Below are positions 1-12,545 of a stretch of DNA of 64,000 nucleotides, piece by piece. The notes beneath the pieces were generated by a model, which saw nothing but the letters and a program-made list of their open reading frames with translations, did not search any database and was not told the origin of the DNA. The stretch comes from Lepeophtheirus salmonis (taxonomy: Eukaryota > Arthropoda > Copepoda > Siphonostomatoida > Caligidae): positions 38,565,705 to 38,629,704 of the forward strand of contig NC_052131.2 of the NCBI RefSeq assembly GCF_016086655.4, in the 5' to 3' direction. Position 1 is the stretch's first letter. The number at the start of each line of letters is the position of its first letter. Position numbers and translations under genes: made by a program.

Positions 1-39
1 TTAAGCTGTTTGTTTTATGATTTTGTAGGGATAAAATGA

Positions 40-320
40 AATAGTTCTACATATAAAGAGGATAATCTTCTACATTTAAAATAGCATTAGTATAGGGGAA
101 ATATTATAATTATATTTAAATTCAAATATATGCATTTTTGAAACAATTTAAACCAAAGATAGGCCAGATGTCTTTCTTCAGAGGGAGAATTTAACGCCTC
201 GACGACGAATTAATTATTGAACAAAAAAGAAGAAGAAGCACAAACAACATCCGTTTTACCTTTTTTAATCATTAAATCTCTTCTTTTCATCACAAAAATG
301 TCAACTCAACTTATGACATT
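40..320 (+). repeat. family E repeat, copy 1
   Basis: Shares AAGATAGGCCAGAT...CAGAGGGAGAA, TTTAAAATAGCATTAGTA and AAATGTCAACTC with 29370-29640, at roughly 75% by eye. Possibly extends beyond the window start. Confidence 0.55.
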
Positions 321-1164
321 CCGTACTTGATAGTAACCTAAAACAATGAGTTTGGGGTTTTTTTTTTGTTACGTAAAAATAGTTCATTTAAATGAAAAAA
401 TGAACATAAACAAGGTCATAACATTTTTGTTCTTAGAGCTGAGCAAGAAATTTTTTGACTTTGTGGGCATTAAGAAGATTTTTGAGAAGACGTCCCTACC
501 TACAAGAAACATAATAGGTATGGAACATCATAACTATTTTTATCTGATGGATCAAATAAATAAATAAGAAACAACATCCTTCTTAAAGATTAATTATACC
601 CCTAAACATAGAAAGCCAATGTCACTGCAAAAAGAAGAATTTTGTTTTATTCTTCTAGTACAAAAGTAAAACAGAGAGGCAAGCAATTATAATTAGTCAT
701 TATTACATTAGAGTAAATGCCCCATTTTCTTCTTTTTCTTCTTAACGAAATACTTAAGTGGGTCATCAGGATTCAAAAAAAAAAAAAAAAAAGAAGAGGA
801 AGAGAGAAAAATAAGGGAAAGAGAACAAAATGGTGGAAGAAAGTCACCTTCAACTCATTATGAAATACATCTCTTTATGTAGCCATTATGGTTGTAGATA
901 TATTGGAATTCAAATTAAACTCTGTGAAAAAGAGGGAGTTTTATTAAATTTGAATACTGTATACTTATGAATAAAGAGCGTTTTATTGTGACATCATCAT
1001 CATTGGTCTCGGCCATCTAGGAACTTGCCAAGAAACAACTAAGTTTTCCTTTTTTCATTAATAAAAAGAAAAATGGCAAACTATTAAGATGTCAAAATAT
1101 ACCGTCTCTCTAACGCCTAGTTTTATTAAGTATAAATTCGACCCCCTATGTGATGTGTTAAAAA

Positions 1165-1300
1165 TATATTATTACATTGTTAAACAATCTTATTTACATA
1201 GTGTATGTAGACAATACATTTGCAAAGGTCAGATATTTTTTTCCAAATAATTATCAAAAACAAAATAATTATAAAAATCTAGCCATTTCAATGGAAACTT
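1165..1300 (+). repeat. family G repeat, copy 1
   Basis: TTTACATAGTGTATGTAGAC followed by AATACATTTGCAAAGG and TCAGATATTT matches 44587-44705, including the trailing AAAACAWAATTA ... TAGCC/GGCCTTTT part. Confidence 0.45.
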
Positions 1301-1990
1301 CAGTACTAATTACTTTTATTTTATTCAAATATCCTTATTTATTATCGGAATCAAGTATTCAATCAATGCTGATTTTTGGAGAGCATAGGGCGTAGAGTAC
1401 CCGACTGCTTGTTTTTGATCAGAGTCATATCTGATTAAAAAAAAAAACAATAAGAATTTAACAAATATCGAACTTTTCTAAAAAAAGGTCCTTTCAAAAA
1501 ATTAAGTATTATTTGCTAAGGATTAATTCATTTGAAAAAAGAGAGATTTTCTAAAAAAAAAGTGCATATTTTTAAAGAGAATTAATCAAATTAAAGAAAA
1601 AAAAAATTGGCACGGAAATATATTTTTGCCCAACCCCACACAGACTCTAACCGGCCTTGTACTCAATACAATTGTCAAATCTGTCTAAATTTTTGATGTA
1701 ATTTAATGAAGCTTCATTAATGTTTTTTTGGAACACTTTGTTCATTTTACTTACTAAAACTATCAAGTTATATTGAGTTATGATGCAATTTCTGACGTCA
1801 GTCTAAATAACCTTTAAAGAAGGAGTATGTAGAGGTCATGGTTACAAACAATTTTATGTATAAAGATGCCGCTACTTTATTTTGATAGAGAAAGAAACCA
1901 TTTTGTATATAAGTATGTCATATTTATTAAGAAAGACAACTTGGTTAGAAACGGAAGAAAGATAGAGAGATAAACGAACTACGTACCTAT

Positions 1991-2014
1991 GTATACCTAT
2001 ATATATAGGTATAC
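1991..2014. repeat. 24-bp perfect palindrome
   Basis: GTATACCTATATA followed by its exact reverse complement. In TA-rich DNA this is a curiosity, but the GTATACC arms are not simple TA. Confidence 0.8.
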
Positions 2015-4079
2015 AAATACAACCAATTCACGCGTCACATTATAAATCCAATATGATTTATCTCTTTCTCTCTTTTCTGTTCCCCAACTGAAGGAAAAAC
2101 TTATAAAGAATCTAAGAAAATAAAAAATAAAGAAACATATAAATAAATATATTATTGGATATAAATAAATATATCATCGTCAACCGACATGAACGTGGAA
2201 AAGAGAAGGTTGGAGAAAAAGAGATATATCCTATATATATATATATATAACCAATAATAGGTTGGTATTATATATAAAAGAAGAGGTCATGACAAGAAAA
2301 TAAAATAAAGAAAGAAAGGCAGGTACATAAATAAATATTCCATTATTTCATATTATCCAAGTTGTAGAAAAAGTGGGATTACCGGCTTGTAAATAAATCC
2401 CTCTCTTCATAATACAAAAAAATAGGGTAACACCGAGGAAATAATAACTCTGATACTCAATTTTTTAATCAAAATACGGGAGGCAATAGGTAATTTGCAA
2501 TACATATCTCCTTATAAATTATATATATCGTTGAAAATCCCTAATTTTCGTCAATACCAACGTTAAAAATATATGGAGCATCCGAAGAGTTATAAATCTT
2601 AGATGTGAGCGTGATTTTTAGATGTAGGTAATATGAAGAATATTATTTCCACGAGCTGTCGTCATTATTTTTTCATTCTTCATGAGGGAATAATACATTC
2701 GTGTAAGTCGTTGTTGGATTTTTGTGTATGTTTATTTTCTCTCCCTCACGTCAAAATGAAAAGATAGTAAGAGTGTTAAATCAAATGACATGCTGGAGTC
2801 TAAAAAAAGTGACATGTTAACCCAAGCAATTTGAATAATGATTTAAAGTAGAGTAGCTTAGTTATCATGACATGAGAAGCAGCAGCTGCACTGTTTTAAT
2901 GGCAAAAACTCACAGACAGATGTATTTTAAATAGGAATCAACTACTTTCTTGCCATTATCTCACTGCAGACTCTATGGGGGGAATAAACATTGTTTGCTT
3001 ATATATCCAAGAGTTGTTCCACCGTCTTATGGTTAAGATATTGAGAAAAATACTTAACAACACACATAAGCTGTTTTCGTTTAAGTTATTTTTTCATTAT
3101 TACTCCATAAAAAACCGAAGATAATGTTCATACTGTCGTAATTTTAGGAGAGTCTGAGCCAAGTGTTACTTGGGTCTATTAACAAACCTTACGAGTCCTA
3201 TAATGTTTTACAATACTAATATGTATTATTCTTCCATTACTAAAAGAAAATAAATAAATAAAAGGGAATCTGCAAGTCACACACGATCGAATGAATCAAT
3301 TTTGGAACAATGCAATGGAACGTATATTGTAAGATCCTCAAACGTCAACAAGAATCCTTGGCAAATTGAAAGTTTTTTTCGGTAACTGGAGTTTTTTTGT
3401 TTATAGAAGGGAAATAAATTGCCATGAAAATGAGCATTTAAAAAAGAAAATAATTCAAGTTACATTTTGAAAGGAACAGCGTTGGTGTAGAATATATTTT
3501 CAAAACTATAATAAAGAACTGAAAGGTTCATTGAAATCTATGTAATTGGATAACTATTCTTTTATTCAATCTCACTGGAGGAGGTAGTGTCATTATATAT
3601 ATAAATATCATAGTATAATAGTTATTAATTATAATAATTAATCAGTGTATGCATATATATAATCATGAGTTAACTATATAATATAAATAAATAAATAATT
3701 AATTAATTAATATGAAGTATGTATGCATATTAATATTCTTATTAATTTTATAATCCTTTATTGTTCAAAATGGTTTTCAAATCATTCAATCACTCGGATT
3801 GATTAAATATAAATTATGAGATTTATATAAATGATTCAATTCATGGATGTATGTAAATCTTTATAACAGATGATGTTTTCATAAAACGAAGGTTCTTGGA
3901 GAAAAAAAGAAGAAGAAGAAGTCGAAGTTTTCAACTCCAGAGATAAGGGGTGTGTATGGTATATCAATGTTGGGGAAGAGGAGGAGGCGAATGTGCTGCG
4001 GCAGATTGGTGATGTCCTCCGGTTTGAGTCCTAGAGACGTACGTAATAGATTTACTACGGAGTTTTAATTCTTTCTTTT

Positions 4080-4085
4080 TTTATT
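4080..4085 (-). promoter_or_regulatory. candidate poly(A) signal of the Ly6-like gene
   Basis: AATAAA on the minus strand, about 230 bases past the stop codon of exon 2. A variant ATTAAA lies nearer, at 4264-4259. Either could serve. In DNA this AT-rich such hexamers occur often by chance, so the choice is a guess. Confidence 0.25.
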
Positions 4086-4315
4086 TTGGATTTATCACAA
4101 TCAAAATATCACTGGGTAATAAATTCCTTCATTCCTTCCTTCCTTTCTAGGTGAGCTGTGATTGAGTGGTGTGATCAAGTCTCTTGTGTTTCTTCTGATC
4201 CATAAAGAGAGTCAATACACACACGCACATAGACATTAAGTATCCTATGTTTCGGCCTTTTAATTAAACATATTATGCAGGTGTTTGATACTTATTCTTC
4301 TTGCATCACCATATA

Positions 4316-4533
4316 TCAGGAAATATAAAAAGTCCTTGAGAGAAGGAAGAGTATGGTCCTAGCGAGTAGGTTCGTCGGTACTGACATGGACAGTGATAAA
4401 AAGATCCAAATTGCGTTTGGGTTTAGTCTTGCGGAGGAATTACACAAATCATCACTGCAAGTACAGACCTGAGCATCTCCGTCTTCAAGGCAACGCTGAC
4501 TCGCTTCCATCCAGCAAGCTCGGAGCAACACAA
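4316..4533 (-). CDS. Ly6/uPAR (quiver-like) protein, exon 2 (terminal)
   Basis: Last coding exon of the same gene. It is preceded on the minus strand by a T-rich tract and TTTTGCAG (acceptor ending at 4534), and begins TT GTG TTG CTC. It therefore completes the valine codon opened by the G that ends exon 1. It encodes residues 111-182: C117, C125, then the family signature CTCSDDLCNSS with C134, C136, C141 and the invariant Asn142. With exon 1 the total is ten cysteines, as expected for a Ly6 domain. After the domain come about 16 polar residues and a hydrophobic C-terminal stretch (roughly IWIFLSLSM...TILFLLS), which fits a GPI-attachment signal with an omega site near Asn142-Ser144. Stop TGA is at 4318-4316. 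No competing reading frame in the neighbourhood fits. A cDNA would settle whether other small exons are spliced between the two. Confidence 0.85.
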
Positions 4534-4817
4534 CTGCAAAAAAATAAAATATGATTCGTCAATTATAAACATTTAGATAATAAATACAATATATTTTTAA
4601 CAGTCCCTTGAAAAAAACACAAAGAATCAAAACAGACACAAGATCAAAGGGCACAACTCAGCAGCATGATATTATAATATACGATGTAGAGCTAATACTG
4701 AACATTCACCAGAGTTATTAGGCATCTAAAATTAAACAAACTTTGCTTTAATCTTATTGAAGATATCCCCCAGAAAATCCTTACTATTACTCAACGTTTT
4801 ATGACTACATTCGCACG

Positions 4818-5189
4818 CAGTGTTGTCTCGGTCCTCATTTATTCTGTCCAGTCAGTCTTAAGACTCTCAAACCTTTGGACTGGTCTTTAATTGTCGGGCC
4901 TTGGAATTTTTTATATACAAATATCGATGGTTTATTAATCCAAATAAGATATCAAGTAAGAAGATTGCATCATATTTAGCAAAAAGTATTCATTTTTTCA
5001 TTATAATGCAAAATATAAATATTATGTATTTACTTGCTTATATAATTTATTATATTAAATAACAGGGTAATTAAAAAAGAAAAACTACCCTCAATGACGT
5101 GACGAGGCATGAATTTTACCCCCATTAAAGAGCGATACGTGAGACCGGACTGAACCACAGTTCTAAATAATTACCGACACAAAGCACTA
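4818..5189. mobile_element. family B MITE, copy 1
   Basis: Left end AGTGTTGTCTCGGTCCTCAT and right end ATAATTACCGACACAAAGCA are imperfect inverted repeats of the TAGTGTTGTGTCRGTCC type. Inside are paired CAGTCAGTCTTAAGACT and AGACCGGACTGAACC. The unpaired AT-rich middle makes this one of the longer copies (372 bp). It lies just inside the intron, next to exon 2. Confidence 0.65.
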
Positions 5190-5956
5190 CTTACACCTAA
5201 TTACTCAAAAGTTAGATGTCATCTCCTCAAGAATAAAATAATAACAGCTTGAGAAAATAAAAACATTATTCAGGTTGCCAAGAACCAAAAAATAATTAGA
5301 AATTACAAGCACAAGCTATAATAAAGTTCATCTATTATGTGTACCAACTGTGAACATGTGGAAGGGGAGACACCAAAACTTTCGTACATACTTTATATAT
5401 GGGGGGTTAGGAGGTCACTATACTTCATCGCAATGAATCCGGCAATATATGTATTGTCGGTGTACAGATAGGTAATGGTAGAAATTTGCCGGAATTCAAA
5501 TTTAAATAGCTACAGAGTATTATAAGAACACATTTATGGCATTGTCCATATTCGAACCTCCTTTGAATGGATGTACAATGTCAGTCTTGTTTACCTTTTT
5601 CTATCTAACGAATTTAAATAAGAATAACAGAGACCCTACTTGAAATGAGAAGTGAAACTATTTTTCAATGATATTTACAATAAATATACAAAAAAAAATA
5701 AACAATTCATAACTAAAATATAAAAATATTTCGTTTCATCAAAAAACTATGTCAAAAATAATGTTTTTTCACTAATAACTAGGTATTATCATGGAATTCT
5801 AGGGACATGAAATAATCAGGCTTGCAGCTTAGCTTGTTTTTCTTTATTTCCCCCTTTTGAAGAAGGAATGGAGTAAAAAATTATGTGGCCTTTTTTTTTT
5901 AACCAATCACTCCAATCTCCGTAGAATTCCATAGTATTCAAAATATATATTATGTA

Positions 5957-6124
5957 CAGGGGAGTCCACGAGGAGTGGGCTGGAATGGCTGGCCCCCACC
6001 CCCAAAAAACTTATAATTATAAATCATGATTTTTTTTTTTTTTTTTAATTGAATTTTTAATTTTTTTTCAATAACATTCGAAAAACCAAACCCTCCCCCA
6101 AATATAATCCTGCAGACGTCCCTG
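5957..6124 (-). mobile_element. family A element, short complete copy (168 bp)
   Basis: Both ends present: CAGGGGAGTCCACGAGGAGT at the plus-strand left and ATCCTGCAGACGTCCCTG at the right (reverse complement CAGGGACGTCTGCAGGAT). The right-type end (GTGGGCTGGAATGGCTGGCC) and the left-type end (AACCCTCCCCCAAATATAAT) are both as in the longer copies. The interior A/T-periodic part is reduced to poly-T stretches. No convincing target duplication. Confidence 0.65.
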
Positions 6125-6894
6125 GAGTACAAATCCATTAAAAAACAAAAAAAAATATGTATTTTTTATAAAATATGCTACAATTTAAAGTGTATTTCTA
6201 TGACTTAATGAACTCTACGAGTGCATTAATAAAGCATCCCAATAAATCAAAGATACATAAAATAGTTTATCAACAGGAACGATCGCAGGGATGTCTGGGT
6301 AGAATGAACACGAGTGCATGAGGCCCAATCATCCTTTATGGTTTGTCTAAATGAAACACCCTGTTGTACATACAATAATACATAAATGTTTATACAATTC
6401 CATTTTTAACAATTTAGCAGAACCTTATCAGACATTTGTAATTATGTATTTGTAAAAATAAATCCGTGTCATGCAAAAAAACAATTACATAAGTATATTT
6501 TGTAAATAGATCGATCCTAATCTACATTTTGTAAAATATTAGGATATACATGTACATAGTAGGTGCAATTGTTTAGTGACATGTTTTAGGTCGATTTTCG
6601 GTGGAGCAACGGGAAAAATATAAGTACTTCCTATTGGTCGTATCGTTTTTCGTGGATTTGGTGGAGTATGATTTCATAGTTCTACGTTCACTCTTTACCC
6701 AATACTAGAATAAAAATGAACCTAAACACTCAACGACAAACGATATCGAGAATCGGCAAGGGTTCATAGAGCAATTAGGCATAGCCAATCTTTGCTCGTT
6801 GCACCACTAAAAATTGAACTTTTATATTTTTTCGAAAAGATGTTTTTGCTAGAAATACAGGTCAAATATTGAGGCTCCTGCAACAAACCATTAT

Positions 6895-7312
6895 CGGGGC
6901 TTCCGCAGGATTATATTTGGGAGGGTGGAGTATGGGTTTTGGCATTTTTTTTTTTTTGGAAAAAAAACCAAATATTAAATTTCCAAATCTACAAAAATCC
7001 ACAGCTATTCCCAAAAATTACAACAATACTAGTTATTCAAAAAAAATTGATTTTTTTGCAAAAAAGATTCAACAATCAACAGCTGTTCAAAAAAGAAATT
7101 TTTGGAAAAAAAAACAATTTTAAATAATAAATTTTTAAAATCCATAGCTATTCTCTAAAAATTAATTTGATTGGAAAAAAAAATTACAAATCCATAGCTA
7201 TTCACAAAAAAAAAAAAAAAAAAGAAGAAATCAAGATCCACAGCTGCTCGTTAAAGATTTTATTTAAATATTAAATTTTTTGCCAAAAAAAATTACCCTT
7301 TTTTTTGCATAA
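6895..7312 (+). mobile_element. family A element, left end plus periodic body
   Basis: CGGGGCTTCCGCAGGATTAT followed by ATTTGGGAGGGTGGAG, then at least five A-rich units containing ATCCACAGCTATTC variants. The right end is not recognisable. Confidence 0.6.
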
Positions 7313-7574
7313 AATTTTTCAATTTCAGCACTTTTAAAAATTAAGAAGTCTGAAATGTTTTCAAAGTAAGGAAGCTGAAATTTCCAAATTCAACGTACAT
7401 TTGACTTTTTAAGCAAAGCATTGTAATTTAACTTCTCTGCTTTTATAATTAAAAAAAAAATTACGACAAATATTGACTTGTAGGGGCAACACACATCAAG
7501 ACAAAATTTCATAAAATCCTCGATCCTCGAGTGCAAAGCAGTGAATAATAAACACAAATATCCCTTTGTATTTA

Positions 7575-7622
7575 GCAAGGACATTGGCAGGATTGACTCC
7601 GATGTCTAACAAGGACTTATAC
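7575..7622 (-). repeat. family C, small fragment
   Basis: AGGACATTGGCAGGATTGAC followed by TCCGATGTC and AACAAGGACTTATACT match the promoter-distal part of minus-oriented copies. Confidence 0.4.
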
Positions 7623-7812
7623 TATTAACAATTGTTTTAAATTTGCGTGAGAGTTTTTTTAGTATTTGATAATCTAAAGAGTGTTTATACACTAAAAAAC
7701 TGTTATAATTATTGAGAAGAGAGTGTATAAGAATAAAGTATCCGTTTGTAGTAACAAAAGATGGAGTAACACTGGTGATTTGTTGGGGGTATACTTGAAT
7801 ATTACTCTATAC

Positions 7813-8120
7813 TAGGGATCGGCAACCCACAGTTCCGGAGCCGCTTTCATCCTGATGCCGTGGTTCTGGGATAGGGTTGAGTAAATAGTAACACATCAGT
7901 CAAGCGAATTATTGTTGCTTAAATTTAGGTCAAGGCTCCGATGAAGATGATTGGGATGACAGCTAACAACATTTTTTGTTTGCTACATGTATTATACGAA
8001 TTTAAGTGCAACTTTTTAATCATTTTAGATGTCAAAAAGTATTTGCAGCTCTCAATGATTTATTTTCCGTGGTAAACGGATCCAAATGGCTCTTTGAGTC
8101 TAAAAAGTTGCAGACCCCTG
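7813..8120. mobile_element. non-autonomous hAT element (MITE), 308 bp
   Basis: Ends TAGGGATCGGCAACC and (reverse complement of the right end) CAGGGGTCTGCAACT are hAT-type terminal repeats. Flanking 8-bp duplications CTCTATAC (7805-7812) and CTCAATAC (8121-8128) match at 7 of 8. The subterminal CCGGAGCCGC / TGGCTCTTTGAG pair is also typical of the 'GGAGCCG...GGCTC' hAT families. The interior has no transposase frame. Confidence 0.8.
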
Positions 8121-8966
8121 CTCAATACTCAATACTATCCAAATAGTAGCCTTTTTACTGAATAGACAAGCTGCACTCTGCAAAGGGAAGAAAAAGTTGA
8201 ATACGTGAAGAGAGGAAATGACAAAAAAAAATTATTAAGGGACGTTCGTAGAATCAGTATTCTAATAAAAAAGCGACACCTTACGTGGGAAAGGGATACT
8301 TATAATACAAGGACTCTACTAAGTGGTTCGGCACTTTGTTTTAAAGCTTTCCACCAATGCATTCAGATAGTCGTTCTTGAAATCGTAGCTACCACTCTTT
8401 GGAAATTTAATCTGTTATAGTAAGGACACATAATGTTATTGATTGGGAAAGAATTCCTAAGGCTTATGTATTAATAATAATATTATTAAGGTAAGGGATT
8501 TTATTTATAGGATTGCTTGAAATAGGAAATTGATGTTTCCATCCATGACAAACTCTTTCTCACTACACTCTTACACAAACAACATTGTATGTACGACGTA
8601 CATATGTGCCCATAAATCAAAGTGAGAATCTACTCCTGCTGCATCTGAATGTACATAATATGTGTATACTCATACAATTCTACATAAATCAAAGTATCTC
8701 ACCCCCCTCTTTCTCTCACTCACACACCAATATCTCAATAGACATCACCAACCAACTAACCGACCACCAACGCTCTACTTCCACCCAATAATGATAATCA
8801 AAATAATAATAAGATGAACAACATTAATAATAAAGAAAAGCAACTCATAAATTAATATAAAATCAGATTAGGTAAACGACGTTATAAGTATGTGTGTACC
8901 CCCCTATTTATATCTACCTACCTACCTACCTATTGAGGGATTGAAGGAAGAACGCAAAAATCATAA

Positions 8967-9391
8967 CAGGGGGTCTTTTTTGAAGAAAAAAAATCAAAAA
9001 TCCACACCTATCCACAAAAATTATACTTTTTTGAAAAAAAGTTCAAAAATCCATAGCTATTCTCAAAAACTTTCAAAAATCTACAACCAATCACAAAAAA
9101 AAAAAAAAATTAAAATTTCAATATTCAATTTAAAAAATTGAATTTTTTGGAAACAAATTTCAAAAATCCACAGACCTTCAAAAAAAAAAAATTAAATCTC
9201 AAATATAAATTTTTTCCCAAAATAGTTAATATTTGAAATATTTTTTAGAAAAAATTCATAAAATTAATGCTTATTCATAGAAAATTACATTTTTTGGAAA
9301 TTAAAAAAAAGATTCAAAAATGAAATGAAATTTTTCTATTTTTATTATTTAGTAAAAAAGAAAAAAATCCTTAATTTGAGGGAGGGCTAAA
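8967..9391 (+). mobile_element. family A element, decayed ends
   Basis: CAGGGGGTCTTTTTTGAAG, then AAATCCACACCTATCCACAA and AAATCCATAGCTATTCTCAA units. It closes with CCTTAATTTGAGGGAGGGCT, comparable to the pre-terminal part of the copy at 23909-24395. Confidence 0.55.
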
Positions 9392-9984
9392 GCAAACAAG
9401 CAAACAACTTTGAGAATAGGACAAACACGTTTACCTTTTTTATCCCCTCGCAACAACATTAAGTGTCAAAGGGGAAAGGGAAAAATTTGAAGAAAAGAAC
9501 AGACTGATGTTAGCTACACTTCTGTATTTTACTTAGTGCCAACTGTTAATTATTATAGAAGGATTCATTATTATTTAGATAGTAGCATTTAGAGAAATAG
9601 ATATGTATTTCTTTCTTTATGGACATTATTTACAATATACATTGAATTAAAATCTTTGATTTATATAAATTAACTTAAATGTCAAAATCCTTTGTATGTA
9701 ATACCCCTTTTGAGTTCATAATACCTGCCTTAAATCATACAAACAAGCATACTTAAGAATATGATTAAAATAGACGTTGTTATATTTGTAGAGAAGACCT
9801 GCAACATTTGAAATTATAGTTGTAAAAGATATGATAATGGAAGAGTGCGAGTCTTTTTGCTGTTCCCCCTGAACAGTGTTTCTTATTTTCCAAAGCTGAT
9901 ATCATTGTTATTTTATTCTTGAAGAGATAACATCTAAAGTTAATATTAACGTGCAGTAGGGAAAAATAGAACTGAGAATTTGCT

Positions 9985-10235
9985 GCAGAGTAAATATTGG
10001 AAGTCCTTGTTGGACTCGGAGTAGAATTGAGGATAGGTATCGGAGTAATTCCTGCCTTTATCATTGTTAAATACGGAGTATTTATTTCCTTCATCTCATA
10101 GCTGCGCATAGGAGATCTAATGAAACGTCATTATAGCTAAACTGTTCTCTTTCCAAAGCATTCTTTCAATTGTCAGGGTGTTCATGTTAATTTTCTTTTA
10201 GCATACCATTAGGTCATATTATTTACAAATAGCTG
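9985..10235 (+). repeat. family C dispersed repeat
   Basis: Reference plus-orientation copy. It contains TCCTTGTTGGACTCGGAGTA followed by GAATTGAGGATAGG, GTAATTCCTGCCTTTATCAT, ATTTATTTCCTTCATCTCAT, and the closing CAATTGTCAGGGTGTTC. No inverted ends, tRNA promoter boxes or reading frame found, so the class is unknown. Confidence 0.6.
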
Positions 10236-12239
10236 CAGCTGTTCCTTTTTCTCGAACATCAACAAGATACAGCTAGTGCTAATACTCGATTCGAGACAGA
10301 ATATTATTTAGAGACTAGTTCAGATGGAATTAGTTAAAATTTTAACTAATAAGAGTCACATACTGAAAGTATCATACCAAAACCAACACTATCTAACCCC
10401 ATAAATTTTACTTGTAAATTCTGCCCTCTCTTTTTAAAATCTATCATCCACATGTGAACAACCACCATTTTTTTGATTGTGATAGAACTGTTTAGATTAA
10501 CTATGTAGTGATGATTAAGTCAAGTTACTTTGTTTGCTTTACATACAATAAAGTTCATGACTCATTTATCAAAGGAAGCAAATCTAGAAAACATAATTTA
10601 TGTATTCTGTGGAGGGAAGGCAAAAAACTGAAAACATGTGCATAATAGGTTTTGCAAACAAAGGGCAGAATTGTAATTATAAAGGAGATTATTGTGAAAA
10701 AAAACTTAATACCTTTTGTAAGACTTTTCTTCAAGATATGGGATAGAAATTGTTTTTAAGAGGTGAAAGTGCTTTTAGTAGATAATTATTTTTCTAATGG
10801 TGCCATTAATTTGTCAATGCTTTTCTTGTTACGATCTTATCCTTGGATATAAATATATCTACCGGTATGTTAAGAAAAAAAACTGAAAATGAGCGTGGTC
10901 ACCCTGAGAATTTGAAGAATGTTTGGGAGTAGAGGAGCATAGCTGTTGTGACATTTCATTAGATTAGAGCGAGGCGAGATAAGTTGCATAGGCTGGGTAG
11001 ACTGGACAGAGCAGATAGGGGTAGTACAGAAATAAAATTCCCTGTACACCTGTAGAAAATCCACCATTTTCTCCCCAAAAGGTGGAATATATATTATTTT
11101 TAGTTGTAACATTAAGTAAAAATGGGAATTCGCCTAGATCTGCAATATCAAAGGTAAGAAATTGTAGGCCTGTATTAAGTGCTTATTCCTTCCTGACTTA
11201 AAAATATAAACATTTGCACTTCTAAGTAACTTTAAGTCTTCATCAAGCTATTTCGGAGCTAAAATCAAAAAATGTGCAACTGTCCCCGGTCTCCCCTACT
11301 GTATTCTTATTCCTAGCCATTCATGCGTTCTTTTCTAATTTTCATGAATAGTAGGAGGAGGAACGATCTACTTATTGTTTTAGGAGTAAATTAAACAATT
11401 AACTGCATGCTGTTATAATAGTAACTATTGGTATAAACTATTTCGTATAATATAATAAAGAGAAACGGAAACAAGATAAAAATGTAGGGGAGACCGGAGA
11501 CGATACCAACAATCCCGTTTTTCTCGAAAATCAAAATATCTATAGCCCATCAAAATAGCCAAATAATTTACATTACAATTGTAATATATGATATGGATTA
11601 TTATAGCAGAAAAAAGACAATCAATTTTTTTAACATTACTATAAGAATTACAAATGAACATAATGAGACACATTCCATCTAGTGGCTAAAATCCCCAATA
11701 ATATATGCTTAGGTCAGACCATGACACAGAGCTTTTGTTTATTTTTACCCATTTAAAAAAAAATATCTGTAAACCATGAATAGTGATGGTAAAATTGTCG
11801 AAATTGCGGGGAGTGCTAAAACCACGCCTGAGAGAATGTCATAAAAATATTGTAATTTTGACAAACAAGATGTCTACTGATAGAGATCACTATAGTGCTC
11901 CTTCCTTGCCGATATATTAGAAATTTATTTAAGAATAATTTGTAAAACCATGAATATTTTGGTCATACCATGATATTTTATTTTATTTATGGTTACCACA
12001 ATTTGGACATTTTTTCTCATTCCTATGCCTGAGAAACGAGTTATCAAACCTCATATTTATATTTATTGAGTTTCTTTTAACTTTTAAAATAAGCTCGTTC
12101 ATTCCTTAGTGGTTAAGTTTTTATCCCCTTAGTTAAATGTCATATTTCTTACAAAGAAATAAAAGTGTTGCTCTTTACTCCAGGGCTTTTAAGTCTATTA
12201 CCATAAGCGAGAAACTAATGCAAATACACATTTTTTCAT
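10236..12239. other. intronic DNA without recognised elements
   Basis: Apart from the family C copy at 10890-11060, I see no coding signal, RNA gene or clear repeat. Confidence 0.5.
10890..11060 (-). repeat. family C, partial
   Basis: GGTCACCCTGAGAATTTGAA followed by GAATGTTTGGGAG, then GCTGTTGTGACATTTCATTA; the reverse orientation of the copy at 9985. Confidence 0.5.
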
Positions 12240-12545
12240 GCTTTTAGTGCACGGATTGAATTTTGCAAACTCTTTTTTCAAACATAGAAAGAGTAACCTT
12301 GAATTAAAAGATGTAAGGAAGATCTTTTCTTTGGAAACTAATATTGAACGTTTGGTCTAGAGTAGGGGCTTCTGACATTTCTTTGACAAGCTTTTATATA
12401 AAAAGTGGGGATATTGAAGGCTTTATTTAAGTATTTTACATCACACACACACACAAAAAAACTTAGAAGGTAATTTCATTTGAGGTGAAAAGTATATGGC
12501 AGTTTAGTAAAATAAACCTTTAAATTCCAATTAAATACATTCAAC
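12240..12545 (+). repeat. family F repeat, copy 1
   Basis: Direct repeat of 62100-62440: AGAAAGAGTAACCTTGAATT, TCTGACATTTCTTTGACAAG, ACACAAAAAAACTTAGAAGG and CCAATTAAATACATTCAACT. Unclassified. Confidence 0.6.

Larger units (their letters stand above)
321..4300. other. 3' side of the Ly6-like gene, mostly unassigned
   Basis: AT-rich intergenic DNA with simple sequence (TA runs at 2230, 3595 and 3650; GAA runs at 3900). Besides the family G copy and the palindrome, nothing coding or RNA-like was seen. Part of 4060-4315 is presumably 3' UTR of the Ly6-like transcript. Confidence 0.5.

Noticed and set aside
8205..8420. 71-codon plus-strand frame (starts MKRGNDKKKLLRD)
   Set aside because: No recognisable domain, no splice context, and similar chance frames occur throughout; not annotated as a gene.
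9780..10109. 109-codon minus-strand frame
   Set aside because: It overlaps a family C repeat copy; the frame is not preserved in the other copies, so it is a by-product of the repeat.
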